Shown one piece after another: positions 22,651-33,561 of a stretch of 64,000 nucleotides of DNA. The notes beneath the pieces were generated by a model. That model had not been told where the DNA came from. It made no database searches and was given only the letters and a program-made list of their open reading frames with translations. Position 1 is the first letter of the stretch. The number at the start of each line of letters is the position of its first letter. Position numbers and translations under genes: made by a program. Source of the DNA: Gnetum montanum (lineage: Eukaryota > Streptophyta > Gnetopsida > Gnetales > Gnetaceae); contig MNCI01034664.1 in assembly GCA_015680685.1 (NCBI GenBank), positions 70,186 through 134,185 on the forward strand. The letters are read 5' to 3'.

Positions 22651-24249
22651 TGTAGCGACCGAAAACGTCGACGGCTGGAAAAAACGCCGATGGGCCGTTG
22701 GCCGCTGACAGTCTTAACCTCGTTTCCGCGGGAGGGCTGTGCTGGATGGGATGGAAATGAGGTGCCTTGAATGGTTTGGTTGATCAGACAGGGACTTAGT
22801 CAGTGTCTATATAACCTTTTGCAACGTGTGATTCGAAAGCGAGATTGATATCGCGAAGTAATGCTTGAATGTAAAAGAAGCAGAAAATAGTGTAAAATGC
22901 AAATAATAAGAGAGAGACAAAGTAAAATGCAGTTAGAAGAATGCACCTCTTTGGAGCTACAACTTCGCTCTATCAAGATGGATACGATCAATTGCACAAT
23001 GCTAGGAAGCGTAGGGATCTCAAGAGTAACCAAGACGTGTAGAGCGAGACGGCTGTGTGCTTGAACGTGGACTCAGGCGTTAACAATGTAAAGTACTACC
23101 AAGGTGGTAGGAAAGAGCGGAACGAAATTCCAACTGAGAATGCTAACTATTTATAATGTCAAAACAGAAAGCTTACAATGCTCAAGGTTACAATGCTAGC
23201 TTTTGTTTGTCAGCCAACAAAATTGTTAGCCGACTAGACTGCTCAGAAAACTTGAACCCTGGGGGATCGAAAAGCTGAAAATGCCCAAAAAGCTTGGGGG
23301 CTAGAGAATGCCAGAGAGGGCTAGAGTCCCAGAGAGAGACTAAGTGTCGCTCATTGGAGTATTTATAGGACCAAGGGCATGCGAGAGATGCGATTTGGAT
23401 GCCACGTGCCTTGGGCCTATGCTAACCTATCTATGCTGCAAGTGCCTGCATGACTGTTGGACGAGTTTGCCATGCTGTAATTATGAGCCTGTCACGTTGT
23501 AATTGTGCTGTCAAAGCAATGGTGCGATTAGGTGAGGTGCATTAATGTTGCGTAATCGCTCACCACTTTTCTATGCTTTGTAGCATAGCATGTTTGGCGT
23601 GGCGTAGCATCTCATCACGCTGTGCTACGCTACGCAGGGTAGCGTAGCGTAACTGTCAGTTTGAAGCAAAAATCTGTGTTGTGTCTTGCTGCATGTGTTG
23701 GGAACCTTCGCAGTGTTGTGACTGCTGGTCGCAGGTTTGCTACGCTATGTAGGGTATCGTAGCGTAGTAGCTGTCCTTAATTGCAAAAATGTTGCCAATC
23801 TACAAACTTTACCTTTTGCACTACGAAACTTGCGAACTTGCTGCTCCCACTATTTGAGATGCCTTCTGTCACTTTCGCAGAATTGCTACACCTCGCTGTG
23901 CCATGTAGCTTAGCATAACGTAGCAGCAAACATGACTTGATTTTGGCCAAGTTTGCCGCTTTCTGACGGAAGGAGACATTGCTGAAGGACTTGAAGTCGG
24001 GCGAGGGGGCTAACTGTCTGACTTTTGCTACGCTATGCATAGCATAGCACTGTGCTTCTGCAAACGTCTTTTGAAGTTTGCTACACTACACAGTGTAGTG
24101 TAAGGTAGCAAGACTCCTTGACTTAGAAAACTTGCTGAAGCGGATAGTTTGAAAATTAGAGCATCCATCTCCTGAAGAGTTGCCATGACGCTGCGCAATT
24201 TGCAAAGACTTGGTGAAGCAAACATGCCTTCGAATTTTGGGGTGTTTCA
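22651..24249 (-). repeat. Left LTR of the Tat element (3' LTR in element orientation)
   Basis: 1599 bp, from TGTAGCGACC to GGGGTGTTTCA on the plus strand (TG...CA on either strand). Contains several inverted repeats of the GCTACGCTA/TAGCGTAGC type between about 23575 and 24115; for example GCTACGCTA 23624-23632 pairs with TAGCGTAGC 23640-23648. Confidence 0.9.
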
Positions 24250-24265
24250 TTGGCCCCTCTTTGTT
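24250..24265 (-). promoter_or_regulatory. Polypurine tract of the Tat element
   Basis: The minus strand reads AACAAAGAGGGGCCAA immediately upstream of the 3' LTR start TGAAACACC. It is the expected primer site for plus-strand DNA synthesis. Confidence 0.65.
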
Positions 24266-25300
24266 GACATTTAGAGGATGGGCTTGAGAGACGTTGACAA
24301 AGAAAACGAAACACCACGGAAGACACGACACTAACGTTGCCGCTCGATGATCGCCAGGACGTCGCTTAGCTGCACTTGAGAGTGAAAGGACGAAGCAGGG
24401 AGGAAGGAGGTTTGGGGAAAGATGAGGTTTAGCAAGATCCCTCATCGGAGTGCTCATGAGGGACTTGTTAGCATTTTCATCTTTAATCTCATTGGCCCTT
24501 GACCTACTATAGGGCAGATGTTCCTTTCCCAGGATCAACTGTGTTACATTTGGGTGGGGTCCTATCTTGCCTACAGCTGCTTCCCATGCAGCTAGCTGTG
24601 TTACGCACATCATAAAATTTGCACTCTGAAGTAGTCAAGCGAGTCGAGGCACTCACTTCGCGACGCCGTAGCGTTTGCTGCTGTGGAAAGTCATACTTTT
24701 GGTTGCACCTTGTAAGCACAACGGAGAGCGAAACAACCACGATGCTAAGTGAGGGCAAACGTCTTGCTTGTTGCAGAAGTTATTGAAGCTCTTGGACATT
24801 CGTGTAGGTGCACAGTGTCCAAAGTAGGAAGGCCAGCAGCGGCCTTGGTAGCATCGGCGTGGAGGAGTTGGTGTTGAAGGCGCCGAGAGTTGTGAGCGCG
24901 GATGCTCTGGAATCCCTACCAACGACATGCATTCTTAGTCCAGCTATGGGATCAGCTACCACATAGCTAAACGTCGTTTGAGCCGAGGCGTTGGCAGTGG
25001 GTTGGAGGATGACAATATTGTGGCTGAGCCACAATACTGCTGGAACTCCAGCAACGGGCACTGGCTAAGGAGCTGCCATCAGGGTAGTAGGCCATGGTGA
25101 CGGTAGGTCCGGAGGGCCAGTGTGATATCATATGACATCTCTACAGGATCAACACGATTCCAAGGGTGGTGATGTCGTGTGCATTCCAGATCGTGTTTCC
25201 AGTGCTTTGTGAACTGCTTTTTGGAGCTGCAACGTCCCACCCCCACCTTGGCATTGTTCAGCCTTGTTCGATGTGTACTTGGCGTAGATGCATGCTAGGG
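24266..25300 (-). other. Tat element 3' non-coding region
   Basis: About 1 kb between the integrase/repeat block and the 3' LTR. Minus-strand open frames (24613-24086, 24928-24653, 25061-24780) have no known motif and overlap in different frames. No env-like or other domain is recognised. Confidence 0.4.
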
Positions 25301-25309
25301 TCATGTTGC

Positions 25310-25690
25310 GAACCCAGTTTAAGGTCTTGGTGGACCATATGCTGGTTTAGAATCCCAACGGACTACTATGCTGGTTTAAGGTCCCAGCAGACCATGCGTG
25401 CTAGTTTATAGTCATAGCAGACTAGTTGTGCCAGTTTTACGTTGTAGTGGACGATTGTCGCCAGTTTAACGTCGTAGCCAATGCTGCTCATTGTTGTTGC
25501 CAGTTTATTGTTATAGCGGACGATGCTTGATGTTGCCATTTTATCGTCGTAGTGGACGCTGCTTGATGTTGCCAATTTATCGTAGCAGACGTTACTTGAT
25601 GTTGTCAGTCTATCGTTGTAGCGGACGCTACTTGATCTTGCCAGTTTATCGTTGTAGCGAACATTGCTCGATGTTGCCCTCATGCTTCAA
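25310..25690. repeat. Degenerate ~36-bp tandem repeat with a covarying short stem
   Basis: About eleven units each contain GTTTA followed by a 4-5 bp stem with a 6-nt loop. Examples: GGTC/GACC at 25323-25335 and 25380-25392, TAGTC/GACTA at 25409-25424, CGTC/GACG at 25545-25557. The minus strand of the same array is open and encodes a repeated VRYNDKLATSS-type peptide (25683-25366). Both readings fit a unit of about 33-36 bp. Confidence 0.7.
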
Positions 25691-25739
25691 AGGTAGTACA
25701 GCTTGAGGTATGAGTGATTCACTGGGTTGGCGAACTCGT

Positions 25740-26823
25740 TGCCGTCCATGTCCACCAGCTTGAAGGCTCCATTCCTGAAGGCTTTAATGACCATGTAAGG
25801 GCCTTCCCAGTTGGTTGAGAATTTGCTCACATGCATAAGGACAACCTTGAGGATGAGGTCTCCCTTCTATACTGGCCGTCAATGCGGGTCTACATAGTGC
25901 TTTTATTTTTGCTTGCTTTGGTAGTGCTCTATGCAGCTCAACGTCTGCGCGTGTTCCTCCTCTATTAAGTTGAGATCGATGATCCGTGACTCATTATTCT
26001 GGGCTTCACTCACGACAACCGAGAGGATCATCTGGAATGATGGTACCTGCAACTCAAGAGGCAACACAGCTTTAGATCCATAAACAAGACTATAAGGAGT
26101 CTTTCTTGTCACGGTTCTGCATGTCATTCTGTAGGCCCATAGAATGTAGAGGATTTGCTCGTGCCATCATCTCTTGCTGTTGTTACGAATCTGCTTCAGC
26201 AAGTTGATGATAGACTTATTTGTAGCCTCCACCTATCTGTTCGCCTGCGAGTAGTACGAGGAGGAGAATGATTGCCTGATGCCTAGGTTGTTGCAGAAGG
26301 TTTAGGTTTCCGTACTACTGAATTGTGGCCCATTGTGGGTTACAATAGTCATCAGAAGCCCAAACCTTATCACGATGTTGTCTAGGATGAAGTGGCAGAT
26401 TTGCCGAGACGTTGTTTTCCTCAGGGGGATGGCTTCCACCCACTTAGTAAAATACTCAGTGGAGGTGATAATGAAGCTATGCCCTAAGGAGGACTTAGGC
26501 GTGATAGGTCCTATGAGGTCTAGTCTCCATCGTTGGAAAGGCCATGTGATTTGTGTTGGATGCAGGTTTGTAGGTGAGACGTGTATGAGATTTGTGTATC
26601 TCTGGCACGTGTCACACGTCTTGACTTTTGACAAGAAGTCATGCTCCACATGGGGACAATAGTACCCTAGGCGTCTGTTTTTCACAACCATAGCCCTAGG
26701 TGCTATGTGTTCACCGCATAGTCCCTCATGTACTTCATTAACTACCTTTTGTGCCTGCTCCCCACCTACGTATGCCAGCAATATCCCATCATAGGAGCAT
26801 TGGCATAGGGCATCATTCCCCAT
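25740..26823 (-). pseudogene. Tat integrase, broken
   Basis: The frame 26823-26302 has an H...H...C-D-T-C zinc-binding region (GEHIAP..., CDTCQRYTN), then the DDE core: RLDLIGPITPKSS (first Asp) and a motif around IVTHNGPQFSS, where the expected DNG reads HNG. It continues in another frame (26127-25903) with TPYSLVYGSKAVLPLE, then GDLILKV...KFSTNWEGPYMVIKA...NHSYLKLYY near 25880-25700, a GPY/F-like C-terminal domain. Integrase would join element DNA to the host chromosome. The second catalytic Asp appears lost and there are stops, so it is inactive. Confidence 0.75.
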
Positions 26824-26934
26824 GATCGTATATTGTCGGGCATGCTTACGGATTGCATCTCTCTAAGCAAATGTCAGTCCACTTGGGGGTTCGCCGTATT
26901 GCAGGTAGGCTTTAATGTTAGTATACCACTCCTA

Positions 26935-27480
26935 GGTACCCGCAACACTGATAGAGGCCACGTGTCCTGCCTGAGTGATAGGCTCAGTACATTCGACAAT
27001 CGAAGTCGGCAAACTTGCAAACAAGTGTGGTGGAATTTTTAATGCAAGGGTGGCTAAGGCATCTACGACGGTGTTCTTGTTGCATGGCACATGTTGCACA
27101 TCTGTGGTTGCAAATTGCTTAAGCATGCTTTTTGCTAGGTCGCAGTAGGGTTGTAGGTGTGTAGCTTTGCACGTGTAGACCTCGGTGATTTGATTCATGA
27201 CTAATTGTGCATCATTGCGGATTGTCAAGTGTTGTATGCGTAGTGTTCAGGCAACTGAGAGGCCTCTGAGTAGCCCCTCATACTCTGCCACGTTGTGGGT
27301 GTAGGGGAATGCAAAACGATAACAAAATGGATGCATTTCCCCAGAGGGAAATGTAATGACGGTAGCTGCACTACCTCCTCGCGCAGTTGAAGCACCGTCG
27401 AAGTGTAAGGTAGCTTCTAGGCACGATGGAGCGATGTTTATAGTGCCAACATGCTTGTCTGGGAATTCGGGATCTATGGT
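26935..27480 (-). pseudogene. Second, archaeal-like RNase H (aRNH) of the Tat element
   Basis: Minus-strand translation shows LHFDGASTARGGSAA (first Asp), NVAEYEGLLRGL (Glu), IRNDAQLVMNQI (Asp) and NTVVDALATLA (final Asp). This is the full set of acidic residues of a type-I RNase H of the AEYE-containing archaeal/plant kind. It lies between the ordinary RNase H and integrase, as in dual-RNase-H Tat elements. A stop splits it at about 27247. Confidence 0.75.
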
Positions 27481-27588
27481 TGCATGGTCGTCGATGGGTG
27501 AGGCTATAAGTTGCGTTGCTATGGCTTGACCCTTGGTCAATGACTGGCTTACATAGTGTAGGTCGAACTCTACGGTTATTGCTTTCCA

Positions 27589-27921
27589 TCAGGCTATCCT
27601 ACTGCTTTCATACAAGTTGTTAGTGATAGCCCGGAGTATGTTGCTTTTGCAAATGATGTTGACTGCAATGCGAAATAGATAGTGCCTCCACTTTTTCAAC
27701 GCAAACACTAAGGTAAGGCAATGTCTTTCTACTTCGTTGTAATTTGCCTTGTGCACTATCAATGCATAACTCAGATAATACACTGGTACCTCAGATTCGT
27801 CATCTCGTTTCTGACATAGCAGTGCTACAATAGATGTGTCGGAGGTGGCAAGGTAGATGAAGAAAGGTTTATCCCTCTGTGGTGAATGCATAGTTGGGAG
27901 GTGCAAAAGTTCTTCCTTCAA
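27589..27921 (-). pseudogene. Retroviral-type RNase H domain of the Tat element
   Basis: Words include PFFIYLATSDTSIVALLCQ, VPVYYLSYALIVHKANYNEVERHCLTLVFALKKWRHYL and IICKSNILRAI. They match the RT-associated RNase H of plant gypsy elements (YLAxSxxAVSAxL..., Y...EK..L.LV.A..KLRHYF). Catalytic positions are partly changed (ATSDTS), consistent with the degraded state or with the connection role this domain has in Tat elements. Confidence 0.7.
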
Positions 27922-28035
27922 GTCATCGAAGGCTCGTTGACATTGGGTTGTCTACTTGAAGTTAACACCTTTCTTTAGAAGATGTTGCATGGGATGTAAC
28001 TTGTCAATCAACTTTGCTATAAACCTTCTAATGAA

Positions 28036-29017
28036 TTATACCCTACCTTGCAAGCCATGTAACTCCTTAAGGTTTGTAGGAGGTGCCAGGTTGACGATGG
28101 TCTTGACTTTGTCAGGGTTCATCCTTATTCTGGCCTTCGATACTACGAACCCTAACATGCATCCGATTTTTACACCGAAGATACACTTCTTAGGATTAAG
28201 GCGTAGATCATGCATTCGACAACATTTAAGGACTACCCCTAGATCGCATGAGTGATCAGCTGCCTCCTTGGACTTGACTGCTATGTCATCCACGTAGTCA
28301 TTTAACATTTCTAGGATGTAGTCGCTAAAGATGTAGTTCATGGCTTGCTGGTAGGTTGCTCCAGCGTTCTTGAGCCCAAAAGGCATCATGGTGTAACAGA
28401 AGGTCCCCCATGGAGTCATGAAGGTTGTTGTTAGCTGATGTTCCAGGTCGATGAGAATTTGGTTGTAGTCGGAAAAGCCATCCATGAAGGATAACAGAGC
28501 ATGACTAGTCGTAGTGTCGATGAGTTGATCAATACTTGGAAGTGGGACATCGTCTTTGATTGTTGCCTTGTTTAGATCCCGGAAGTCTATACAGATTTGT
28601 ATTTCTCCCGTTTTCTTGGAAACTACGACAATGTTGGACACCCATTTTGAATAATCAACTGCATGGATGAAACCAGCTTGGTATAGGTTGGTGATTTCAT
28701 CCCTTATGGCTAATGCAATTTTTGGTTTGATCCTACGAGCCTTATACTTGACTGCCTTCATGCGTGGGTTTAGGACGATGTTGTGCTATATCAGTCTTGG
28801 ATCTAAACCTGGCATGTCGTTGTACGAACATGCGAAGACTTTGATGTTGTCTTGCAAAATTTTGGCTACGTTTTCGTGCGTTTGCGCTTCTAGGAGGGAG
28901 CTGAGTTTCAAGGTTCTTACTTCTCCCTTGGACGTGGTCACAGTCGTCTCAATAAGAGGGTCTTCAGTTACATCTCTGGCCTCCAAATCTAGAGTTCGGA
29001 CTAGATGCTCAGGCTAG
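28036..29017 (-). pseudogene. Tat reverse transcriptase
   Basis: The open stretch 28986-28786 ends YNDMPGLDPRLI, and after one stop 28761-28036 continues with RRIKPKIALAIRDEI, IDFRDLNKATIKDDVPLPSIDQLID, SFMDGFSDYNQI, TPWGTFCYTMMPFGLKNAGATYQ and DYVDDIAVKS. This is the complete RT palm and fingers with an intact YVDD motif (near 28297-28286). It is the best preserved part of the element. Apart from the single stop between the two stretches, no other break is seen in the RT core. Confidence 0.88.
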
Positions 29018-29424
29018 TCTGGGGATGTTTCTAAAGATGCTATGGTGCTAGTTGTGGTTGACCCCTAGTCGATCAGATCTGGGTTCAATTATCTTGTGAG
29101 TTTGCCATGTGGACCTTCTAGGGCTAAAGGTGTGGAGAGATCGCAATGAATTTCCATTTTTTGTTTAACTTGTCAACATGAGATGAAAGGCTAGTTAAGA
29201 GGCACCTGTTGGTAGCAATCGTGTATAACAAAAACTTGCAAAGTAATGGCGAGATGTAACTAGTGAAGTATGATGTAAGGATTGCAATTTTTCTAGTTTA
29301 AATTCATGGCAGACCGTTATGGCATGGAGATGCATATCTGCTAAAATAGAAAATGTAAAACTGTCAATGCGAGAACATGTAACCGCTAAGGAATGCAAAA
29401 CAGCCGATGCAAAAATGTGAAACT

Positions 29425-29605
29425 GCTAGTTTAACGTCATTGCGGACTGCAAATGTATAACAGATCAAAAAATGCTAGTTTAAGATCTTTTCGGATCGAT
29501 AAAAGCGCTACTACGCTACGATTGCTAGTTTAAGGTCTTTTTGGACCGTGAACATCACAACTATGTTAGAGTTGCTAGTTTAAGATCTTTTCAGACTGGT
29601 ATAAT
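29425..29605. repeat. GCTAGTTTAAG-stem tandem repeats, left flank of the antisense gene
   Basis: Four units of TGCTAGTTTAA followed by a stem with a 6-nt loop. Clear cases: GATC/GATC at 29484-29497 and GGTC/GACC at 29534-29547. Same motif as the 25310-25690 array and the 32735-32865 array. Confidence 0.65.
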
Positions 29606-29911
29606 TGAAAAAATATATATTTTTTTATTTCTTAGGAAAGCGAGCAGTTAGCTTAGAGCGTGTCAAGGTTTTAATGCTAACAGTGCTACGATGTCGTGGC
29701 GAGCATGCTACGCTGTACGGCGCACTCTACATTAAACGGAGAGAGAGAGCGGCAAGTTTCCCTTTTTACCATTATGGCCATAAATAGGGATTAAACCCTG
29801 GTAATCTCGTCATTCCCACTGTAAGAGTGTAGAGCCCAAATTTAGAGCACAAAGTAATTTTGGAGCGCAGAGCGATTATGCTAACAGCGAGCAAGGCGAT
29901 TTTCTGCATAG

Positions 29912-32531
29912 CGACGAGGAAAAATTTGTGAGCAGGACAATGGCTCTAAAGAAGGAACACACGAATTTGGGGCAGTCATTGAAATCAATGATCAGCTATT
30001 TGCAGACCTGTTTGATGTCCCTGCCGATGGCGTCCTCATAGGGTTGAAGGGAAAGAAGGAGTTGACCCTTTAGAAGAAGGACATTCAGGAGTGGTTGGGG
30101 ACTGCTAAGGAGCGAAAAGGGCTCCCCATAGACAAGCTTAAATATGGGCCTGCCAAGGAGATCTACCCTGTCTTCTGTGCTCGCGCGTTCCCCCTGCTGC
30201 TTACCCAAGGGAAGGTCCTGGGGATTGAACAGGTCTAGATAATGCGTGAGGTCATGGAAGAGGGGGCCCATTACAACTGGGCCATTTTTCTATGTGGAGG
30301 CTTGCAGACCGAAATCTTGGGACTCCATCAAAAATTGGAGTCCCATTCCAATATACATTATGTCTTCTACATAGCATGTCTAAAGCGTTTCGTGGAGTTT
30401 CTGGTGGTTCACGAGAATGGGATTTGGGTCATGCGAAATCGTAACCAGATTTCCAGATTGTGGATTCGCCAGATCCTCTGGACCATCCGAGCCCAAGATC
30501 CCCTAGAAATAATTGGGGAGTCATTCTCTGTAACAACTAAGGATCGGGTGGCTCGTAATGTTCGTGGCGCGGACAGCATAGGGGAGACACCCTCTGCTGT
30601 AGCCGACAGCATGTCACGGGGGGAACGTCTCATAGCTGAGATTGTGCTTAAAAAGTTGCAGCGGAAGAGGCCTCCTCCAGCTAAGGAAACCCTTTGCATG
30701 AAGGAAGAGGAGGGGAGGAGACTGTGGCTTAAACTACAGAGGGCACAACCCCCCATTGGTAAGTGATTTTGTTTAATGCCTACCTTGTTATCGTTTGCTA
30801 CGCTATACTACCGTAGACGGCATAGCGTAGCATAGTACCTGCTTTAAGCTAACTTGTTTCGAACTAATGCAAACATATTTCTTTGCTAGCAGAGGAAGAA
30901 GAAGAAGAAGAAGAAGGCGATGAAGAGGTGTCGACCCCTAAGACGGGGGCGACGAATATAGACACAGAGGCCCCAGTCTCGAAAGAAAGGGCCCCGGTCA
31001 AGAAGGGAAGAACTCCTGTCGCTAAGGCGGGGGCTCTTGTTATTAGGGAGAATCCTCCTCCTAACGAAGAGGAGTCTCCCTTGAATAAAAAAGATGCTGG
31101 TCTCCTAAAAGAAAAGGCACTAGCACATGAAGAAAAGGCTCGTATAAACTTGACAGGGATCTCTGCCAAGGCTACCACCATCATCTTACATCAACAAGAA
31201 GGGAGACCACAATCAAACACTGGTGAGTTTGGCAATATGTTTGCCTTGTCACAACCCATTTTGGCCATTGTTGATACGTTTAGTTATGTAATAGGCGCCA
31301 CTGTTGATATTGTAGGACCCCCTCCAATTTGTACGGAACCATGGGCTGAGATCCCTGACAAGCTCGAGTTCGTGTAGGGAATCGTCGATGACATGATCAT
31401 CCACCTTCAGTAGGTGGACCCTGATGTAGGTAAGTAGTAGTGTTAGGTGCTCTCATGTTGTTATGCTAGAGTTTCTTGAGTTTGCTAGTCTTGTTATGCT
31501 AACACGATTGCTACACTCTTTGTGTCGTGGCAGCCTCTCGACTTAAATGGGACATGACACGACCTTTAAAGGTCGATGTCGTGCCCACATTCTCGCCTGT
31601 AGTGACCGAGGTGTCTCGTCACGCGTACGATGAGGCTTACAAATACGCTTTACACTTGGCATGATCCTTGTGGGAGTATACGTGTGTCAACGAGGACCTA
31701 TGGAAATGGGTCTAAAGGGCTGAGCAAAGGGAGGCTGACCTGAGCGCCGAGGTGGAGGATCTTAAGTCAAGGAGTTCTTCATAGCCCGTGTCACTAATAA
31801 TAAGAACTGGCGCATGACTGTAATAGACTACGCTAGGTTTTGGATAGTCACACATCAGAATGTTGAGGCCACCTGTGAAATAATAGAACAACAGATGCAA
31901 ATGGATTTGCTGGCTCATAAATGTCAAGATTTGAAAGACTTCAATGCCAAGGTTTACGAATGGGGGCAGTCCCAGAAAAACCACAAGCACATGTATAAAC
32001 TGGAAAATGTTACCCATTGTAATTTGTACAGGGACGCTGTTGTAGAGGCATTTATGTATAAAGCATTCGTAAATGCTATTGACGCTTTTGAGACCTATGC
32101 CAAGTTCAAAGAGCTGGTAAAGGTTACAAAATCTGCTAACCTGAAAGTGGACTTTCCCATAGGAGAGACCGTAATTGTCTCCTTTTCTCCAGGACCACCT
32201 AGGTGGACAACCATCGAAAGGGAGAGAGCTGCTGCGGATGTTGAACCAAGCAACAGGCGTTGGGTAGATATCACAGTAGAGGAGGTCTAGCACCGCCTCG
32301 GGCTCGGTTTGGACCAGATACCCTTTGAGACAGATGCATGCCCTTCTCAGGTTAGTTTCTTTTTATTGTATTAATGCTCATGCTCTATTGTAAGCTGCGT
32401 GCATTGCTTTAATTGACCACTTCATTCCTACGATGCAGGCTCTAGATGAGGGCGCAGGGCCCATGGAGGGAAGGAATGAAGAGTTGACAGAGGACATGCA
32501 GGGGAAGGCGATGCAAGAGGGGATGATGTAG
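29912..32531 (+). pseudogene. Degenerate four-exon gene on the opposite strand inside the Tat element
   Basis: Exon 1 (frame open from 29912 to 30758), exon 2 (30893-31429), exon 3 (31534-32350) and exon 4 (32439-32531, ending in a stop) are separated by introns GTAAGTGA...TTGCTAGCAG, GTAAGT...CGTGGCAG and GTTAGT...CGATGCAG. The frame carries across all three junctions (phases 1, 1, 0). Exon 1 has an acidic/aromatic region (LFADLFDVPADGVLIGLKG, FPLLLTQGKVLG, GAHYNWAIFLCGG). Exon 2 is Glu/Lys/Pro-rich, and exon 3 is coiled-coil-like. Stops at 30071, 30236, 31375, 31405, later ones in exon 3 and a frame change near 31770 show decay. No in-frame ATG is seen, so the 5' end is unknown. It lies antisense to gag-pol between protease and RT. 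Grande-type elements carry an antisense gene elsewhere, and Ogre elements have an intron at this point. Function unknown: it could be an element gene or a captured host gene. Confidence 0.6.
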
Positions 32532-32734
32532 AGACGAATGACGAAGATGATGCAAACAGAAACGACCCATGACAGCATGGGATTTTTTCTTGAAATTTTG
32601 AATTTTTGTAACAAATTTTGCAAACATTGTTTGAAAGACAACAGTTTTGAGTAAAGCAAAGAGGATTTTGTGAAATAGAAATTGATTTTGCGCTAAGTTG
32701 TGCATTGCATACGTGCTGTGTTTGTAAAATGTTC

Positions 32735-32865
32735 ATGCTTTCATGTGCTAGTTTTAGGCCATTTCGGGCCATTGCGTAACATAGTTTTAGGCTGTTTTGG
32801 GCCGTAGCATAGCATAGTTTTAGGCCATTTCGAGCCATAGTGTAGCATGCCAAAAGGATGGTATG
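32735..32865. repeat. TAGTTTTAGGCC-stem tandem repeats, right flank of the antisense gene
   Basis: Three units of TAGTTTTA followed by GGCC/GGCC (32757-32770), GGCT/GGCC (32790-32803) and GGCC/AGCC (32823-32836), each with a 6-nt loop and TTTCG-like loop sequence. Similar arrays lie at the other side of the antisense gene. Confidence 0.65.
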
Positions 32866-33180
32866 TTAACAAAGCAAAAAACAGTGAATGTACAAGGGAT
32901 GGCAACTAGGCAGGAAGCTGTGGGGTTGTTATGCTATGCGTAGCTGCCTCTTGACCCATCGTGGGTTGAGCGGAACGTAAGGCCAAGGTGTTTTACTATG
33001 GCCCTCGTCCACACCATTGTTTCCCACTTGGAAGGGCAACTCAACCCATACATTTTCATTTTGGAAACCGGCCTGCTGGGCCGATTCTCCCACTGGATGG
33101 TTAATGTGTGCATAAGAAGGTGCTTCATTCTCAGAGGTTACGACCTCTGAGCCCTGCTTCATGTCTATGTTACTGATCGC

Positions 33181-33560
33181 TTACGCTGCTTCTTCGTCAC
33201 CATGGATCACCACCTCCTTGCCCGTGTATGGTAGGTGGATTTCCCGGTGTATAGGTGAGGAGAAAACTCTAAGTTGTGCTAACCATGATCTCCCCAGGAT
33301 CAGGTTAAACCAAGGCATTTCCTCGACCACAATGAATGTTGCATTTATGGGGAACTGGTCCCCTGCTATGAAGTCTATATAGATTGTGCCTTTCACCAGG
33401 ACGTGTGCCCTATTGAACGACCTTAGGCACGACAGCGTTGTGGGTTTAATCTAGTCGACCAAGCCCAACTTATCTACAATAGGGAAGGGGATGACGTTCG
33501 TGGCAGCCCCATCATCAATGTGTATCCTTCGGATCTAGTGTTGGCCGACCCGAATTGTGA
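33181..33560 (-). pseudogene. Tat aspartic protease
   Basis: Minus-strand translation gives IDDGAATNVIPFPIVDKLGL (active-site Asp in a DGA context, as is usual for Tat proteases), then GTIYIDFIAGDQFPINATFIVVEE and LILGRSWLAQ, the C-terminal helix motif of retropepsins. One stop lies near 33455. The protein would cut the gag-pol polyprotein. The frame ends at 33183-33181 with a TAA embedded in GTAAG, a sequence that could also be a splice donor. Confidence 0.75.
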
Positions 33561-33561
33561 T

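Noticed and set aside
25491-25706. Open frame over the stem repeat array as a real repeat protein
   Set aside because: The array is open on both strands, as expected for a short repeat lacking stop words. The surrounding element is dead.
31712-32293. Long minus-strand open frame opposite exon 3 of the antisense gene, as part of Tat pol
   Set aside because: It has no RT, RNase H, integrase or gag motif. The plus strand has the splice signals with a consistent frame, so this is the shadow.
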